Position numbers and translations under genes: made by a program. DNA of 64,000 bases. Origin: Pseudomonas sp. NC02. GTDB taxonomy: Bacteria; Pseudomonadota; Gammaproteobacteria; Pseudomonadales; Pseudomonadaceae. The stretch spans positions 3,968,001-4,032,000 of the forward strand of contig NZ_CP025624.1 of the NCBI RefSeq assembly GCF_002874965.1. The letters run 5' to 3'. Positions 44,022-53,232 of the stretch are shown piece after piece. The notes beneath the pieces were generated by a model. The model had not been told where the DNA came from and did not search any database. It saw only the letters and a program-made list of their open reading frames with translations. Each line of letters opens with the position of its first letter. Positions within the stretch are counted from its first letter, which is position 1.

Positions 44022-46665
44022 TACGCGCTCCTAGAACAGTTCTTTGCACGGTCTTGCGAATGACGAAGGGCAAGACGCCGCCGTGTTCAAGGTAACCAAC
44101 CTCCTGCAACGAGTCGAGGCGCAAGGTCAGGGGGGTACGCGTGGTCTCACCGGTGGCGCGGTCAATCTGCAAGGTGATCGGGTTGTCGCCGACCTGCAAC
44201 GCGTCCAGGCCGAGGAAGCTCAGGGACTCACTGCCGTCGAGGTTCAAGTCCTGCACCGATGCGCCTTCATCGAACACCAGCGGCAACACGCCCATGCCGA
44301 TCAGGTTACTGCGATGGATTCGCTCGATACTGCGGGCCACCACCACCTTGATCCCCAGCAGGGTCAGGACTTTAGCTGCCCAGTCGCGGCTGGAGCCGGC
44401 ACCGTAGTTGATCCCGGCGAACAACACGGTGGGTGTACCGGCGTAGCTCTGCGCGGCGAGGTACAGCGGCAGGTAGTCGCTGCGGTCGGCATTCCAGGCC
44501 CAGACACCCTGGCGCGGGGGCTGGTCGCAGGACAGCAGATTGTTCAGGCGCGGGTTGGTAAACGCGCCGCGCACCATCACTTCGTGGTTGCTGCGCCGGG
44601 TCGAATACTGGTTGAGGTCCGCCAGCGCTTCACCGCGCTCCCGCAGCCAGTGCCCGGCCAGGCTGTCGGCCGGAATCGTGCCAGCCGGGGAGATATGGTC
44701 GGTGGTGACGTTATCCCCCAGCACCACCAAAGCCCGGGCGTTGCTGATGGCCAAGGACGCGGCCGGCACCGGCGTTACCCCGGCAAGGTACTGCGGGCGG
44801 CGCAGGTAAGTGGAGGCCGGGTGCCAGGCAAACTGCACGCTGGCGTCGGCTTCCAGCGCCTGCCAATGGTGAGTGCCTTGCCACAGCAGTGCCTGGCGCT
44901 GGTGAAACAGCGCCGGGCGCACCACCGCCGCCACTTGCGCGGCCACCTCGGCTTCGCTGGGCATCAACTCATGCAGGAACACCGGCTGGCCGTGGGCATC
45001 CATCGCCAGCGGCTGGGCCGACAGGTCGGTGTCGATGCTGCCGGCAATCGCATAGGCCACGCACAACGCGGGCGAAGCAAGGTAGCCGGCAGGGACTTTC
45101 GGGTTGACCCGGCCTTCGAAATTGCGGTTGCCCGAGAGCACCACCACGCCTTTCAAGCCCTGCTCGGCGAAGGTCTCGACATGGCGTTCGAGGCTGCCGG
45201 AATTACCGATGCAGGTCATGCAGCCAAAGCCCGCCAGGTCGAAACCCAGCGCGGCGAAATCCTCCAGCAAGCCGGCGGCTTCCAGGTAATCGGCCACCAC
45301 CCGTGAGCCTGGCGACAGCGACGTCTTGACCCACGGTTTGCGCGTCAGCCCACGGGCGCGGGCGTTGCGGGCGAAGAGCCCGGCCTGGATCATCTGCGCC
45401 GGGTTGGCGGTGTTGGTGCAACTGGTGATGGCCGACATCACCACCGCGCCATGGGTGATCGGCACCTGGAATGACGGCTCGAAGAAATCCTGCTTTTGCG
45501 CGCATACATGCTGATGAAACGACGCCCCGGCCTGGGCCAGGGACTGGCGCTGATGGGGCTGATGCGGGCCGGCGACACTCGGTTCAACCTGCGCCAGATC
45601 CAGCTCGATCAACTCATCGAACACCGGCTCGGGATCGTCGTCCCGGCGCCACAGAGATTGCGCCGACATGTAGGCCGAGACCTTGTTGATCAAGGCCTGC
45701 GGGCGCGCACTCAGGGTCAGGTACGCCAGCGTCTCGTCATCAAACGGGAAAAACACCACGGTCGCACCGTATTCCGGCGCCATGTTCGCCACGGTGCCCC
45801 GCGCCGCCCAACTCAGGGACGCCAGGCCCGGTCCGGTGAACTCGACAAACTTGCCGACCATGCTGCGCCGGCGCAGCAGTTCAGTCACCGTCAGTGCCAG
45901 GTCAGTGGCCGTCACGCCGTCGCGCAACGCATTGGTGACGCGAATGCCCACCACCTGCGGATAAGGAATCGGCACCGGTTCGCCGAGCATCGCCGCCTGC
46001 CCTTCCAGCCCGCCAACGCCCCAGCCCAGCACGCCGATGGCATTGATCATCGGCGTGTGGCTGTCGGTGGCGACCATGCAGTCGGGGTGCAACAGCACGT
46101 GGCCGTTGCGCGGCGCGCTTTCCCACACCACCTGGGCGATGGACTCCATGTTCATCTGGTGGATGATCCCGGTGCCCGGCGGGATCACCTTGAAATTATC
46201 CAGGCTGGCCTGGGCCCACTTGATAAAACGGTAGCGCTCGCTGTTGCGGCGAAAATCGATGTCCAGGTTGGCATCCACCGCGCCCGCCTCGGCGTAGTGC
46301 TCGACGATCACCGAATGGTCGATGGTCAGCACCGCCGGGATCGAGGGGTTCACCGCCCGTGGATCACCGCCCAGTTCGGCCACCACATCGCGCATGCCGG
46401 CGAAATCCGCCAGGGCCGGCAGGCACGTGGTGTCGTGGAACATCAGCCGGTTGGGCTGGAACGGCACCTCGCAATCCGGCCCTTCGCCGATGGCCCGCGC
46501 CACTACCTGTGGCAACGAAGCCGGGGCGCAGCGGGCAATGTTTTCCAGGAGAATGCGCACGGAATACGGCAGGCGCTGCAGTTGCGTCGGGGTCAGCAAC
46601 TGGTGCAGGTCGATCCAGGCAAAGCGCTGGCCGTCGATGTCGAGGTGACTGAGATACTCACTCAT
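44014..46665 (-). CDS. Aconitate hydratase family protein (paralogue in an uptake cluster)
   Basis: An 883-residue [4Fe-4S] dehydratase of the AcnA superfamily. Cluster ligands are in ITSCTNTANP and GCMTCIGNSG, active-site residues in VATDSHTPMINAIGVLGWGVGG, and the swivel-domain substrate loop in YGAGSSRDWAAK, with RSNLIGMGVLPL. It could be a spare aconitase or act on a citrate-like part of the imported compound. Its ATG overlaps the aminotransferase stop (ATGA), and its own stop overlaps the SBP3-like start, so the three genes are tightly coupled. The specific substrate is not known. Confidence 0.82.
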   Translation of the reverse strand: MSEYLSHLDIDGQRFAWIDLHQLLTPTQLQRLPYSVRILLENIARCAPASLPQVVARAIGEGPDCEVPFQPNRLMFHDTTCLPALADFAGMRDVVAELGGDPRAVNPSIPAVLTIDHSVIVEHYAEAGAVDANLDIDFRRNSERYRFIKWAQASLDNFKVIPPGTGIIHQMNMESIAQVVWESAPRNGHVLLHPDCMVATDSHTPMINAIGVLGWGVGGLEGQAAMLGEPVPIPYPQVVGIRVTNALRDGVTATDLALTVTELLRRRSMVGKFVEFTGPGLASLSWAARGTVANMAPEYGATVVFFPFDDETLAYLTLSARPQALINKVSAYMSAQSLWRRDDDPEPVFDELIELDLAQVEPSVAGPHQPHQRQSLAQAGASFHQHVCAQKQDFFEPSFQVPITHGAVVMSAITSCTNTANPAQMIQAGLFARNARARGLTRKPWVKTSLSPGSRVVADYLEAAGLLEDFAALGFDLAGFGCMTCIGNSGSLERHVETFAEQGLKGVVVLSGNRNFEGRVNPKVPAGYLASPALCVAYAIAGSIDTDLSAQPLAMDAHGQPVFLHELMPSEAEVAAQVAAVVRPALFHQRQALLWQGTHHWQALEADASVQFAWHPASTYLRRPQYLAGVTPVPAASLAISNARALVVLGDNVTTDHISPAGTIPADSLAGHWLRERGEALADLNQYSTRRSNHEVMVRGAFTNPRLNNLLSCDQPPRQGVWAWNADRSDYLPLYLAAQSYAGTPTVLFAGINYGAGSSRDWAAKVLTLLGIKVVVARSIERIHRSNLIGMGVLPLVFDEGASVQDLNLDGSESLSFLGLDALQVGDNPITLQIDRATGETTRTPLTLRLDSLQEVGYLEHGGVLPFVIRKTVQRTVLGARND

Positions 46666-47855
46666 AGCTGTTTGAATACCCGCTCGATACGCTCAAGGCC
46701 CCAGTCCAGTTCTTCGCGGGTAATGGACAACGGCGGTGCGATGCGCAGTACGTTTTCGTGGGTTTCCTTGGTCAGCAGCCCTTCGGCCAGCAGCGCTTCG
46801 CAGATGGGCCGCGCATCGCGGTCCAGTTCCACGCCGACCCACAAGCCACGCCCGCGAATCTCGCGGATGGCCGGCGAGTGCATGGCCTTCAGGCGCTCCA
46901 CCAGGTAATGGCCCAGTTGCGCGCTGTTATCGATCAAGCCCTCCTCTTCCAGCACCTTCAACGCTTCCAGGCCAATGGCCGCCGCCAACGGGTTGCCGCC
47001 GAAGGTCGAGCCGTGGCTGCCGGCGTCGAACAGGTCCATGATCGAATGATCAGCGACGAACGCCGACACCGGCATGATCCCGCCGCCCAGGGCTTTGCCG
47101 AGGATCAATGCATCGGGGCGAATGCCTTCGTGCTGGAAGGCGAACCACTTGCCGGTACGGCCCAGGCCGGACTGGATCTCATCGAGGATCAGCAAGGTGT
47201 TGGTCTGGTCGCACAGCTGGCGCAGTTCCCGCAGGAAACCTGCGGGCGGCACGCGAATGCCGGCCTCGCCCTGGATCGGCTCGATCAGCACCGCGCAGGT
47301 GTCGGCGGTAATGGCCTGGCGGAAACTCTCGATGTCACCGAAGCGCGCCTCGGTGAAACCGTTGCAGAATGGGCCGAAGTCGGCCTTGTAGTCCGCCTCC
47401 GACGAGAAGCCGACGATGGTCGAGGTGCGGCCGTGGAAATTGTTGTCGGCCACCACGATGTTGGCCTGATTGGCCGGGATGCCCTTGATCCGGTAGCCCC
47501 AGCGTCGCGCCGCCTTGATCGCGGTTTCCACAGCTTCGGCGCCACTGTTCATCGGCAGGGCCGAGTCGAAGCCCGTGATGCGGCACAAGGTCTTGAGGAA
47601 GTTGCCCAAGGGTTCGCTGTAGAACGCCCGGGACACCACGCTGATCTTGTCGATCTGCGCCACGGCGGCGGCGCGGATGCGCGGGTGGACATGGCCGTGG
47701 CTGACGGCGGAATAGGCCGACATCATGTCCAGATAGCGCTTGTCATCATCGCCAATGGCCCAGACGCCCTCGCCCTTGACGATCACCACCGGCAAGGGGG
47801 AATAGTTGTGGGCGCAGAATTGGTTTTCGAGGGTGATTGCCGGGTTGGGGTGCAT
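46662..47855 (-). CDS. rocD: Class III aminotransferase, ornithine aminotransferase-like
   Basis: A 397-residue PLP enzyme. The wording (NQFCAHNYSPLPVVIVKGEGVWAIG; FHGRTSTIVGFSSEADYK; ILDEIQSGLGRTGKWF; LGKALGGGIMPVSAF with the PLP Lys; GSHGSTFGGNPLAAA) is that of RocD-type ornithine delta-aminotransferases, which give glutamate semialdehyde. Its placement suggests removal of an omega-amino group from the product of the cluster's deacylase. ATG 47855; the longer open frame is translated REP sequence. Coupled to the aconitase paralogue. Ornithine is the default substrate, related omega-amino acids are possible. Confidence 0.82.
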   Translation of the reverse strand: MHPNPAITLENQFCAHNYSPLPVVIVKGEGVWAIGDDDKRYLDMMSAYSAVSHGHVHPRIRAAAVAQIDKISVVSRAFYSEPLGNFLKTLCRITGFDSALPMNSGAEAVETAIKAARRWGYRIKGIPANQANIVVADNNFHGRTSTIVGFSSEADYKADFGPFCNGFTEARFGDIESFRQAITADTCAVLIEPIQGEAGIRVPPAGFLRELRQLCDQTNTLLILDEIQSGLGRTGKWFAFQHEGIRPDALILGKALGGGIMPVSAFVADHSIMDLFDAGSHGSTFGGNPLAAAIGLEALKVLEEEGLIDNSAQLGHYLVERLKAMHSPAIREIRGRGLWVGVELDRDARPICEALLAEGLLTKETHENVLRIAPPLSITREELDWGLERIERVFKQL

Positions 47856-47902
47856 GGTGGGGATGTCCTGCCGAATAAATAATGAATGAACAACAAAGAC
47901 CC

Positions 47903-47997
47903 AATGTGGGAGCGGGCTTGCTCGCGAATGCGGAGGGTCAGCCAACATCTCCGGCGACTGACCCTCCGCATTCGCGAGCAAGCCCGCTCCCACATTT
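47903..47997. repeat. REP doublet (inverted pair)
   Basis: AATGTGGGAGCGGGCTTGCTCGCGAATGCGGAGGGTCAG with a near-perfect reverse complement, between the deacylase stop and the aminotransferase start. Confidence 0.9.
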
Positions 47998-48021
47998 TGA
48001 CCGTATTCCATAGCTGGCAAA

Positions 48022-49140
48022 TCAGGCGCTGAGTAGCTTGCCGCTGCGAATCGGCGTGGCACCGGACACCCGGCCCAGCGGATCCCCCGGCTTCACAAAG
48101 CGCACGTCGCGGCGCATGTACAACACGCCGGTGTTGTGGCTGCAAACCGTGGTGGCCTGCCCACTGTGGGGATCAACGATATCGAACAACGCCTGCCCGG
48201 CCTCGATGCGACTGCCCACCGCCGCCCGGTGTACCAGCACCCCGGCGCACGGCGCATAAAACTGTTCGCTGCCGGCCAACGGCGTCGCCGGGTTACGCAG
48301 GGCCGGCAATGGCCGTGGCGTGCCTTCAACCGCGCCCAGGTGGGTCAGGTAATCAATGATCGCCGTGGCGTCATGTTCTGCCAGTTCATAGGACACATCC
48401 CGCTGGCCACGATGCTCGACGGTCACCGCCACGCTGCTGTCCGGAATCGGAAACCGATCGCCAAACCGCTCACGCAGGTTGACCCACAGCAGGTACAGCG
48501 CCTCATCGAACGAGTTGGCCTGGGAATCGGTGGCCAGCAACGAGGCTTCAGAGCCGATGTAGCGCGCCAGCGGCTCCACGGTCGCCCACACTGCCTCGCC
48601 GGTGTACACATGCATCGCCGCTTCGCGGGAGCAGTGCAGGTCCAGCACGATGTCGGCATCGTGGGCCAGCAGCATCAGGGTGCGTTGCAGCGATTGGAAT
48701 TCGTCCAGCGGCGCCGCGTCCAGCAGACATTCGCCCCAGGCCTGGCGGATCAGTTGGCGGTTGGCGTCGATGTCCTGGCCCAGCAGGTGCTCGATTTTGT
48801 CGGCGATTGCCTGGTACGGCACCGGAAAGCCCCGGTTGTAATTACGCCCGCTGCCCAGTTCGAAACGCCCACTGGGCGCGCCCATGATGTATTGGCTCAG
48901 CCCGGTGGGGTTGGCCACGGCCACCAGCACGATTTGCGCATTCAGCCGGTTGGCATTTTCCAGTTCTACCAATTGCCGGCGCAGGTGCGCGGCCACCAGC
49001 AGCGCCGGAGTTTCGTCGGCATGCAGCGCCGCCTGGATATAGATTTTTCGACTTGCACCCATTGCACCGTAATGCTCACTGTCCACGTGCCTGTGGGTGC
49101 CTTGTGTCGCTTGCAGCAAGGGGTGTGATTTAAGTTTCAT
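48022..49140 (-). CDS. Succinylglutamate desuccinylase/aspartoacylase family deacylase
   Basis: A 372-residue zinc hydrolase of the M14-like AstE/AspA family. The metal motif is ALHADETPALLVAAHL (HxxE), the third ligand His is in DLHCSREAA, and the catalytic Glu is in VTVEHRGQRD. A C-terminal beta domain (APCAGVLVHRAAVGSRIEAGQALFDIVDP) resembles a lipoyl-like fold seen in this family. It cleaves an amide from an amino acid derivative. No ribosome site is evident before ATG 49140; a CTCGA-TAT-TCGAG dyad sits ten bases upstream. Confidence 0.82.
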   Translation of the reverse strand: MKLKSHPLLQATQGTHRHVDSEHYGAMGASRKIYIQAALHADETPALLVAAHLRRQLVELENANRLNAQIVLVAVANPTGLSQYIMGAPSGRFELGSGRNYNRGFPVPYQAIADKIEHLLGQDIDANRQLIRQAWGECLLDAAPLDEFQSLQRTLMLLAHDADIVLDLHCSREAAMHVYTGEAVWATVEPLARYIGSEASLLATDSQANSFDEALYLLWVNLRERFGDRFPIPDSSVAVTVEHRGQRDVSYELAEHDATAIIDYLTHLGAVEGTPRPLPALRNPATPLAGSEQFYAPCAGVLVHRAAVGSRIEAGQALFDIVDPHSGQATTVCSHNTGVLYMRRDVRFVKPGDPLGRVSGATPIRSGKLLSA

Positions 49141-49249
49141 AAACCGGAAATCTCGATATTCGAGTGATGAACGCTGAAGAAATATTAACGAGCCGGCGTG
49201 ATCGTCTGTAAGGGCGGCCCACACTATCTTGATCTGGTAATCCGATCAG

Positions 49250-49341
49250 TGTGGGAGCTGGCTTGCCTGCGATGGCGGTGGGTCAGCCAGCCTATTCCGT
49301 GACTGACCCACCGCCATCGCGGGCAAGCCCGCTCCCACAGT
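49250..49341. repeat. Hybrid REP doublet (two subtypes in one element)
   Basis: The left arm reads GTGGGAGCTGGCTTGCCTGCGATGG (one subtype) while the right arm is CCATCGCGGGCAAGCCCGCTCCCAC (the other). It lies immediately after the OprD stop. Confidence 0.85.
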
Positions 49342-49347
49342 GGGTGG

Positions 49348-50601
49348 TTACCAGAGCGCCAGGGTGTAACCCAGCATCACGCGGTTCTCGTTAACGTCGT
49401 TGAAGTAGTTGCCTTTGCTCAGCGCATTGCGCCAGCGCATCGACACGCCCTTGAAGGGCCCGTTCTGCACCACGTAGCCCAGGTCCAGGTCGCGCTCCCA
49501 CTCGCGGCCTTCGCGGTTGAAGCCGAGCACTTCAGCCGAATCACCCTTGGCGTACTTGATCCCAAACAACAGGCCGGGCAAGCCGAGATCGGCGAAGTTG
49601 TAGTCGTAGCGGGCGTGCCAGGCTCGCTCCCTGGTTTGGGTGAAGTTGCTGAACTGGTACTCGGTGAACAGGTAGGTGATGGAGCCGTCCAGGTAGGTAA
49701 ACGGCGTGGTGCCGTATTGCTGCTGGAAGCCGCCGCCGATGCTGTGACCGCCGTACTGGTAGGTCAGGCGGCTGCTCAAGGCGCTGTTGTCGACCTTGCC
49801 CGCCAGGCCCGCGCCGTCCTTGTCCGACTTGAAGTAGCGCACGTCGGTTTTCAGCGTGCCCGGCCCCAGGCCGAAGTTGTTCTTGAAGCCCACGTATTGC
49901 TGCTGGTAGATGCTGTCCAGCGCCGCGAAGTGGTAGCTGAGCAAGGTGTTTGGGGTCAGCGAGTAGTCGCCACCAGCAAAGCGGAACTGGTCGCTCAGGG
50001 CGGTGCTCTTGTAGACCTTGCTCACCGTGGTCAGCTTCATGTCTTCGTAGTTGGTGGAGTCACGGTCCTTGGCCTGGTCGATCTGCCCGAGGGTGATTTT
50101 CAGGTTGCTGATATCGTTGGACACCAGCTGGGTGCCGCTGAAGGACTGCGGAAACAGACGGCTGGTGTTGGGTTGCAGGATCGGAAGGTCCGGCACCAGG
50201 TAGCCCACACGCAGCTCGCTTTTGGCGAAGCGGGCCTTGGCGGTCACCCCAAGCTTGGAGTACTCGTCGGAGACATTCTTGTCGCTGTCACGCTGCAGCA
50301 AACCGGTGCCGGACAGCCCCGGGCTGGAGTCGAGTTTCACCCCCAGCATGCCGGTCAGGTCCAGGCCGAAGCCCACGGTGCCTTCGGTGAAACCGGACTT
50401 GATACCGAGGATAAAACCTTGGGCCCACTCGGCACGCATCGACTGGGAAGCGGCCTCGCGGTAGTCACGGTTGAAGTAGTAGTTCTTCAAGTCCAGCGTA
50501 CCGCTGCTGTCCTTGATGAAGTCTGCATGGGCCAGTGACGGGACCAGCCCGCTGCTGACAACGCCGACGCCGGTGATGAGTTGAGTCAGGGATTTTTTCA
50601 T
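49348..50601 (-). CDS. OprD-family outer membrane porin
   Basis: A 417-residue porin with a signal peptide (TGVGVVSSGLVPSLAHA-DF). The mature start FIKDSSGTLDLKNYYFNRDYRE and REGREWERDLDLGYVVQNGPFKGVSMRWRNA are typical of OprD. These porins admit amino acids, peptides or small carboxylates. The C-terminus ends LGYTLALW with the aromatic closing residue. It sits between the ABC ATPase gene and the deacylase, so it likely provides the outer-membrane step for the same substrate. An AACAATAA motif lies in its leader. Confidence 0.88.
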   Translation of the reverse strand: MKKSLTQLITGVGVVSSGLVPSLAHADFIKDSSGTLDLKNYYFNRDYREAASQSMRAEWAQGFILGIKSGFTEGTVGFGLDLTGMLGVKLDSSPGLSGTGLLQRDSDKNVSDEYSKLGVTAKARFAKSELRVGYLVPDLPILQPNTSRLFPQSFSGTQLVSNDISNLKITLGQIDQAKDRDSTNYEDMKLTTVSKVYKSTALSDQFRFAGGDYSLTPNTLLSYHFAALDSIYQQQYVGFKNNFGLGPGTLKTDVRYFKSDKDGAGLAGKVDNSALSSRLTYQYGGHSIGGGFQQQYGTTPFTYLDGSITYLFTEYQFSNFTQTRERAWHARYDYNFADLGLPGLLFGIKYAKGDSAEVLGFNREGREWERDLDLGYVVQNGPFKGVSMRWRNALSKGNYFNDVNENRVMLGYTLALW

Positions 50602-50639
50602 TTTTTTAGCTCCTGGCAGTGGGGTGGGGGTTGGTGTTT

Positions 50640-50647
50640 TTATTGTT
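50640..50647 (-). promoter_or_regulatory. Hfq/Crc motif AACAATAA in the oprD leader
   Basis: Exact AAYAAYAA match (GAAGAACAATAAAAACACC) about 40 bases before the porin start. Confidence 0.6.
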
Positions 50648-50713
50648 CTTCGGGCATGGCTTCGCCGTTCGCGCAAATCGGCGATTTGCGCGGCGGGTGA
50701 CGTCAGTCCTGGG

Positions 50714-52357
50714 TTACAGCGCTAGCGGTACGGGGCCCTGGCGGATGCGGTAGCCACCGTTTTCAAGTTTCTCCAAGGGGCTGGCGGCGGCCAGCAGCTT
50801 GCGGGTGTAGGGGTGCTGCGGGCGGTCGAAGATCTCGTCGCGGGCACCCATTTCCACCACCCTGCCCTCGCTCATCACCGCCACCCGGTGGGCGATGCGT
50901 TCCACCGCTGCCAGGTCGTGGGAGATGAACAGGCAGGCAAAGCCGTACTGCGCCTGCAGGCGTTCGAACAGCTCGAGGATCTGCTTCTGGATGGTCATGT
51001 CCAACGCCGAGATCGGCTCATCGGCAATCACCAGTCGCGGGTGCCGCACCAGCGCCCGGCCAATGGCCACGCGTTGACGCTGGCCACCGGACAACTGGTG
51101 CGGGAAGCGGTCGACAAACTGTTCCGCCAGGCCGATGTCCACCAGGGTTTTCGCCACCCGCTCACGACGCTGCGCGGGCGTCATGCCGGGCACATGGCGC
51201 AGGGGTTCGGCGAGGATGTCGCCAATCTTCATGCGCGGGTCGAGGGACGAATACGGGTCCTGGAAAATCATCTGGCATTGCAGGCGATGGTCACGGTTGC
51301 CAGCCTTGAGAATGTCCACGCCCTCAAACTCGATGGCACCGGAACACGGGCTGTTCAGGCCGACAATCGCCCGGCCGAGGGTGGTCTTGCCCGAGCCGCT
51401 GCCGCCCACCAGCGCCAGGGTTTCCCCCGGGGCGATGGACAGGTTGGCCGCATGCACCACCCGCTTGAACTGACTGCGGCCCCACAGGCTGCGCGGCCCC
51501 GGGTGCTCGATGCACACGTCCTTGACCGTCAGCAACGGCCGGTCCGCCTTGGGCAGGGCTGCCAGGGTGCCGCGCCGCGGCAGGGCCTCGAGCAGTTGCC
51601 GGGTGTACTCGGCCTTGGGCGCCAGCAGGATCTGCTCGATGGTGCCCTGCTCCACCGCGCGGCCTTCGCGCATCACCACCACTTTGTCGGCGTAGCGCGC
51701 CACCAGCGACAGGTCGTGGCTGATAAACAGGATCGCCGTGCCCTGCTCGCGGGTAAGGTCGAGCATCAGTTTCAACACGTCCAGTTGCGCCAGGCAATCC
51801 AGGGCCGTGGTGGGCTCGTCGGCAATCAGCAAGGCCGGGCGCAGCAGCATCACCGAGGCGAGCATGATGCGCTGGCGCATGCCGCCGGAGAACTCGTGGG
51901 GAAACGCCGCCAGGCAACGCTCGGCGTCCTTGATGCCGATATGCCCGAGCATCTCCAGGCTGCGCTCGCGGATCTGCGCATCGCTCAGCCTGGTGTGCAG
52001 GCGCAGGCCCTCGGCCATTTGCTCGCCGATGCTCATGGACGGGTTGAGGGACACCATGGGTTCCTGGAACACCATGCCGATCTTCGCCCCACGCAACTGG
52101 CGCAGTTGCTCAGGCGCAAGGCTGCCCAGGTCATGGCCCTGGAAACGCACCTGGCCGCTGCATTGTGCAAGCGGCGGTGGCAACAGGCCGATGGCGGCGC
52201 GGGCGGCCATGGTCTTGCCGCTGCCGGACTCGCCCACCAGCGCCACGATTTCGCCGGGGGCGATGGTGAAGCTCAGGTCGTTGACCGCCAGCGGGCCGTT
52301 GGCCCCCACGCGGATTTTCAGCTGGTCGACTGCCAGAAGGATGTCAGTCATGGTCAT
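50714..52357 (-). CDS. Oligopeptide-type ABC transporter, fused DppD-DppF ATPase
   Basis: A 547-residue protein joining two ATPases of the peptide/nickel family. Half 1: GESGSGKTMAARA, FSGGMRQRIMLA, LLIADEPTTALD; half 2: GGSGSGKTTLGRA, LSGGQRQRVAIGRAL, LVIADEPISALD, with the diagnostic HPYTRKLL at the end. Both halves keep Walker A, signature, and Walker B, so both sites should be active. Energises uptake by the two permeases. ATG 52357 overlaps the permease stop (ATGA). Confidence 0.92.
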   Translation of the reverse strand: MTMTDILLAVDQLKIRVGANGPLAVNDLSFTIAPGEIVALVGESGSGKTMAARAAIGLLPPPLAQCSGQVRFQGHDLGSLAPEQLRQLRGAKIGMVFQEPMVSLNPSMSIGEQMAEGLRLHTRLSDAQIRERSLEMLGHIGIKDAERCLAAFPHEFSGGMRQRIMLASVMLLRPALLIADEPTTALDCLAQLDVLKLMLDLTREQGTAILFISHDLSLVARYADKVVVMREGRAVEQGTIEQILLAPKAEYTRQLLEALPRRGTLAALPKADRPLLTVKDVCIEHPGPRSLWGRSQFKRVVHAANLSIAPGETLALVGGSGSGKTTLGRAIVGLNSPCSGAIEFEGVDILKAGNRDHRLQCQMIFQDPYSSLDPRMKIGDILAEPLRHVPGMTPAQRRERVAKTLVDIGLAEQFVDRFPHQLSGGQRQRVAIGRALVRHPRLVIADEPISALDMTIQKQILELFERLQAQYGFACLFISHDLAAVERIAHRVAVMSEGRVVEMGARDEIFDRPQHPYTRKLLAAASPLEKLENGGYRIRQGPVPLAL

Positions 52358-53232
52358 TTACTCATCCGCGGGTCGAGACGATCGCGCAAGGCATCGCCAC
52401 ACAGGTTGAACGCCAGCAACGCCATGGCGATGCAGACACCGGGAAACAGCCCCAGCCAGCTGGCCGTGGCGATATACGGCCGGCTGGCGGCGAGCATGTT
52501 GCCCCAGGTGGCGGCCGGCGGCGGGACGCCCAGGCCGAGGAAGCTCAGGGAGCTTTCCGCCAGGATCGCCCAGCCGAACATGCTGGTGGCCAGCACGCAC
52601 ACCGGCGCCACGCAGTTCGGCGCGATGTGCCGCAGCATGGTGTACAGCTCGGAGTTACCGATAACCCGCGAGGCTTCGACAAACTCTTTCTCGCGCAACG
52701 ACAACACCGTGCCGCGCACCACCCGCACCACCGACGGTGTGTAGGCCAGGCTCAAGGCAAACACGATGCCGTACAGGCTCGGGCCGATGATCGCCATCAA
52801 GCCCAGGGCCAGCAGGATCCCGGGAAACGCCAGCAACGCATCGTTGACCATCATCAAGCCCCGGTCGACCCAGCCCCGCAGGAACCCGGCCAGCAGGCCC
52901 AGTACCGTGCCGGCGGTGATCGCCAGCGTCACCGTCAACACACTCACCCACAGGCTGGTGTGCGCGCCGATCATCAGGCGGCTCAGCACGTCGCGACCGT
53001 ACTCGTCAGTGCCCAGCCAGTGCGCGGCGGTGGGCGCCTGCAAGCGCGCCAGCAGGTTCAAGGCCAACGGGTCATGGGGCGTCCAGACCAGGCCCAGCAA
53101 GGCCATGATCAACAACAAGGCCAGCAGCAGCGCACCGATCAGCGCGTTCAGCGGCGGCACACGCCAGGCCCTGGGGGCACGCGCCGGTGCCGGCAACAGC
53201 ACCTCGGGTGCGACAGGTAGAGGCTTATTCAT
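52354..53232 (-). CDS. Oligopeptide-type ABC permease, DppC family
   Basis: A 292-residue inner-membrane protein with a first segment (LIGALLLALLLIMALLGLVW), the inserted periplasmic part (LGTDEYGRDVLSRLMIGAHTSLWVS, hallmark of DppC/OppC) and the EAA-type loop (EFVEASRVIGNSELYTMLRHIAPN). Pairs with the DppB-type subunit. Its ATG overlaps that gene's stop by four bases. Confidence 0.92.
   Translation of the reverse strand: MNKPLPVAPEVLLPAPARAPRAWRVPPLNALIGALLLALLLIMALLGLVWTPHDPLALNLLARLQAPTAAHWLGTDEYGRDVLSRLMIGAHTSLWVSVLTVTLAITAGTVLGLLAGFLRGWVDRGLMMVNDALLAFPGILLALGLMAIIGPSLYGIVFALSLAYTPSVVRVVRGTVLSLREKEFVEASRVIGNSELYTMLRHIAPNCVAPVCVLATSMFGWAILAESSLSFLGLGVPPPAATWGNMLAASRPYIATASWLGLFPGVCIAMALLAFNLCGDALRDRLDPRMSK

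Noticed and set aside
47889..47896. AACAACAA beside the aminotransferase gene
   Set aside because: It lies on the plus strand; the mRNA there is from the minus strand and reads TTGTTGTT, so it is not an Hfq/Crc site for that gene.
47856..48062. Extended start of the aminotransferase frame
   Set aside because: It also reads through a REP doublet ([11 protein letters not shown]); ATG 47855 matches the family start.
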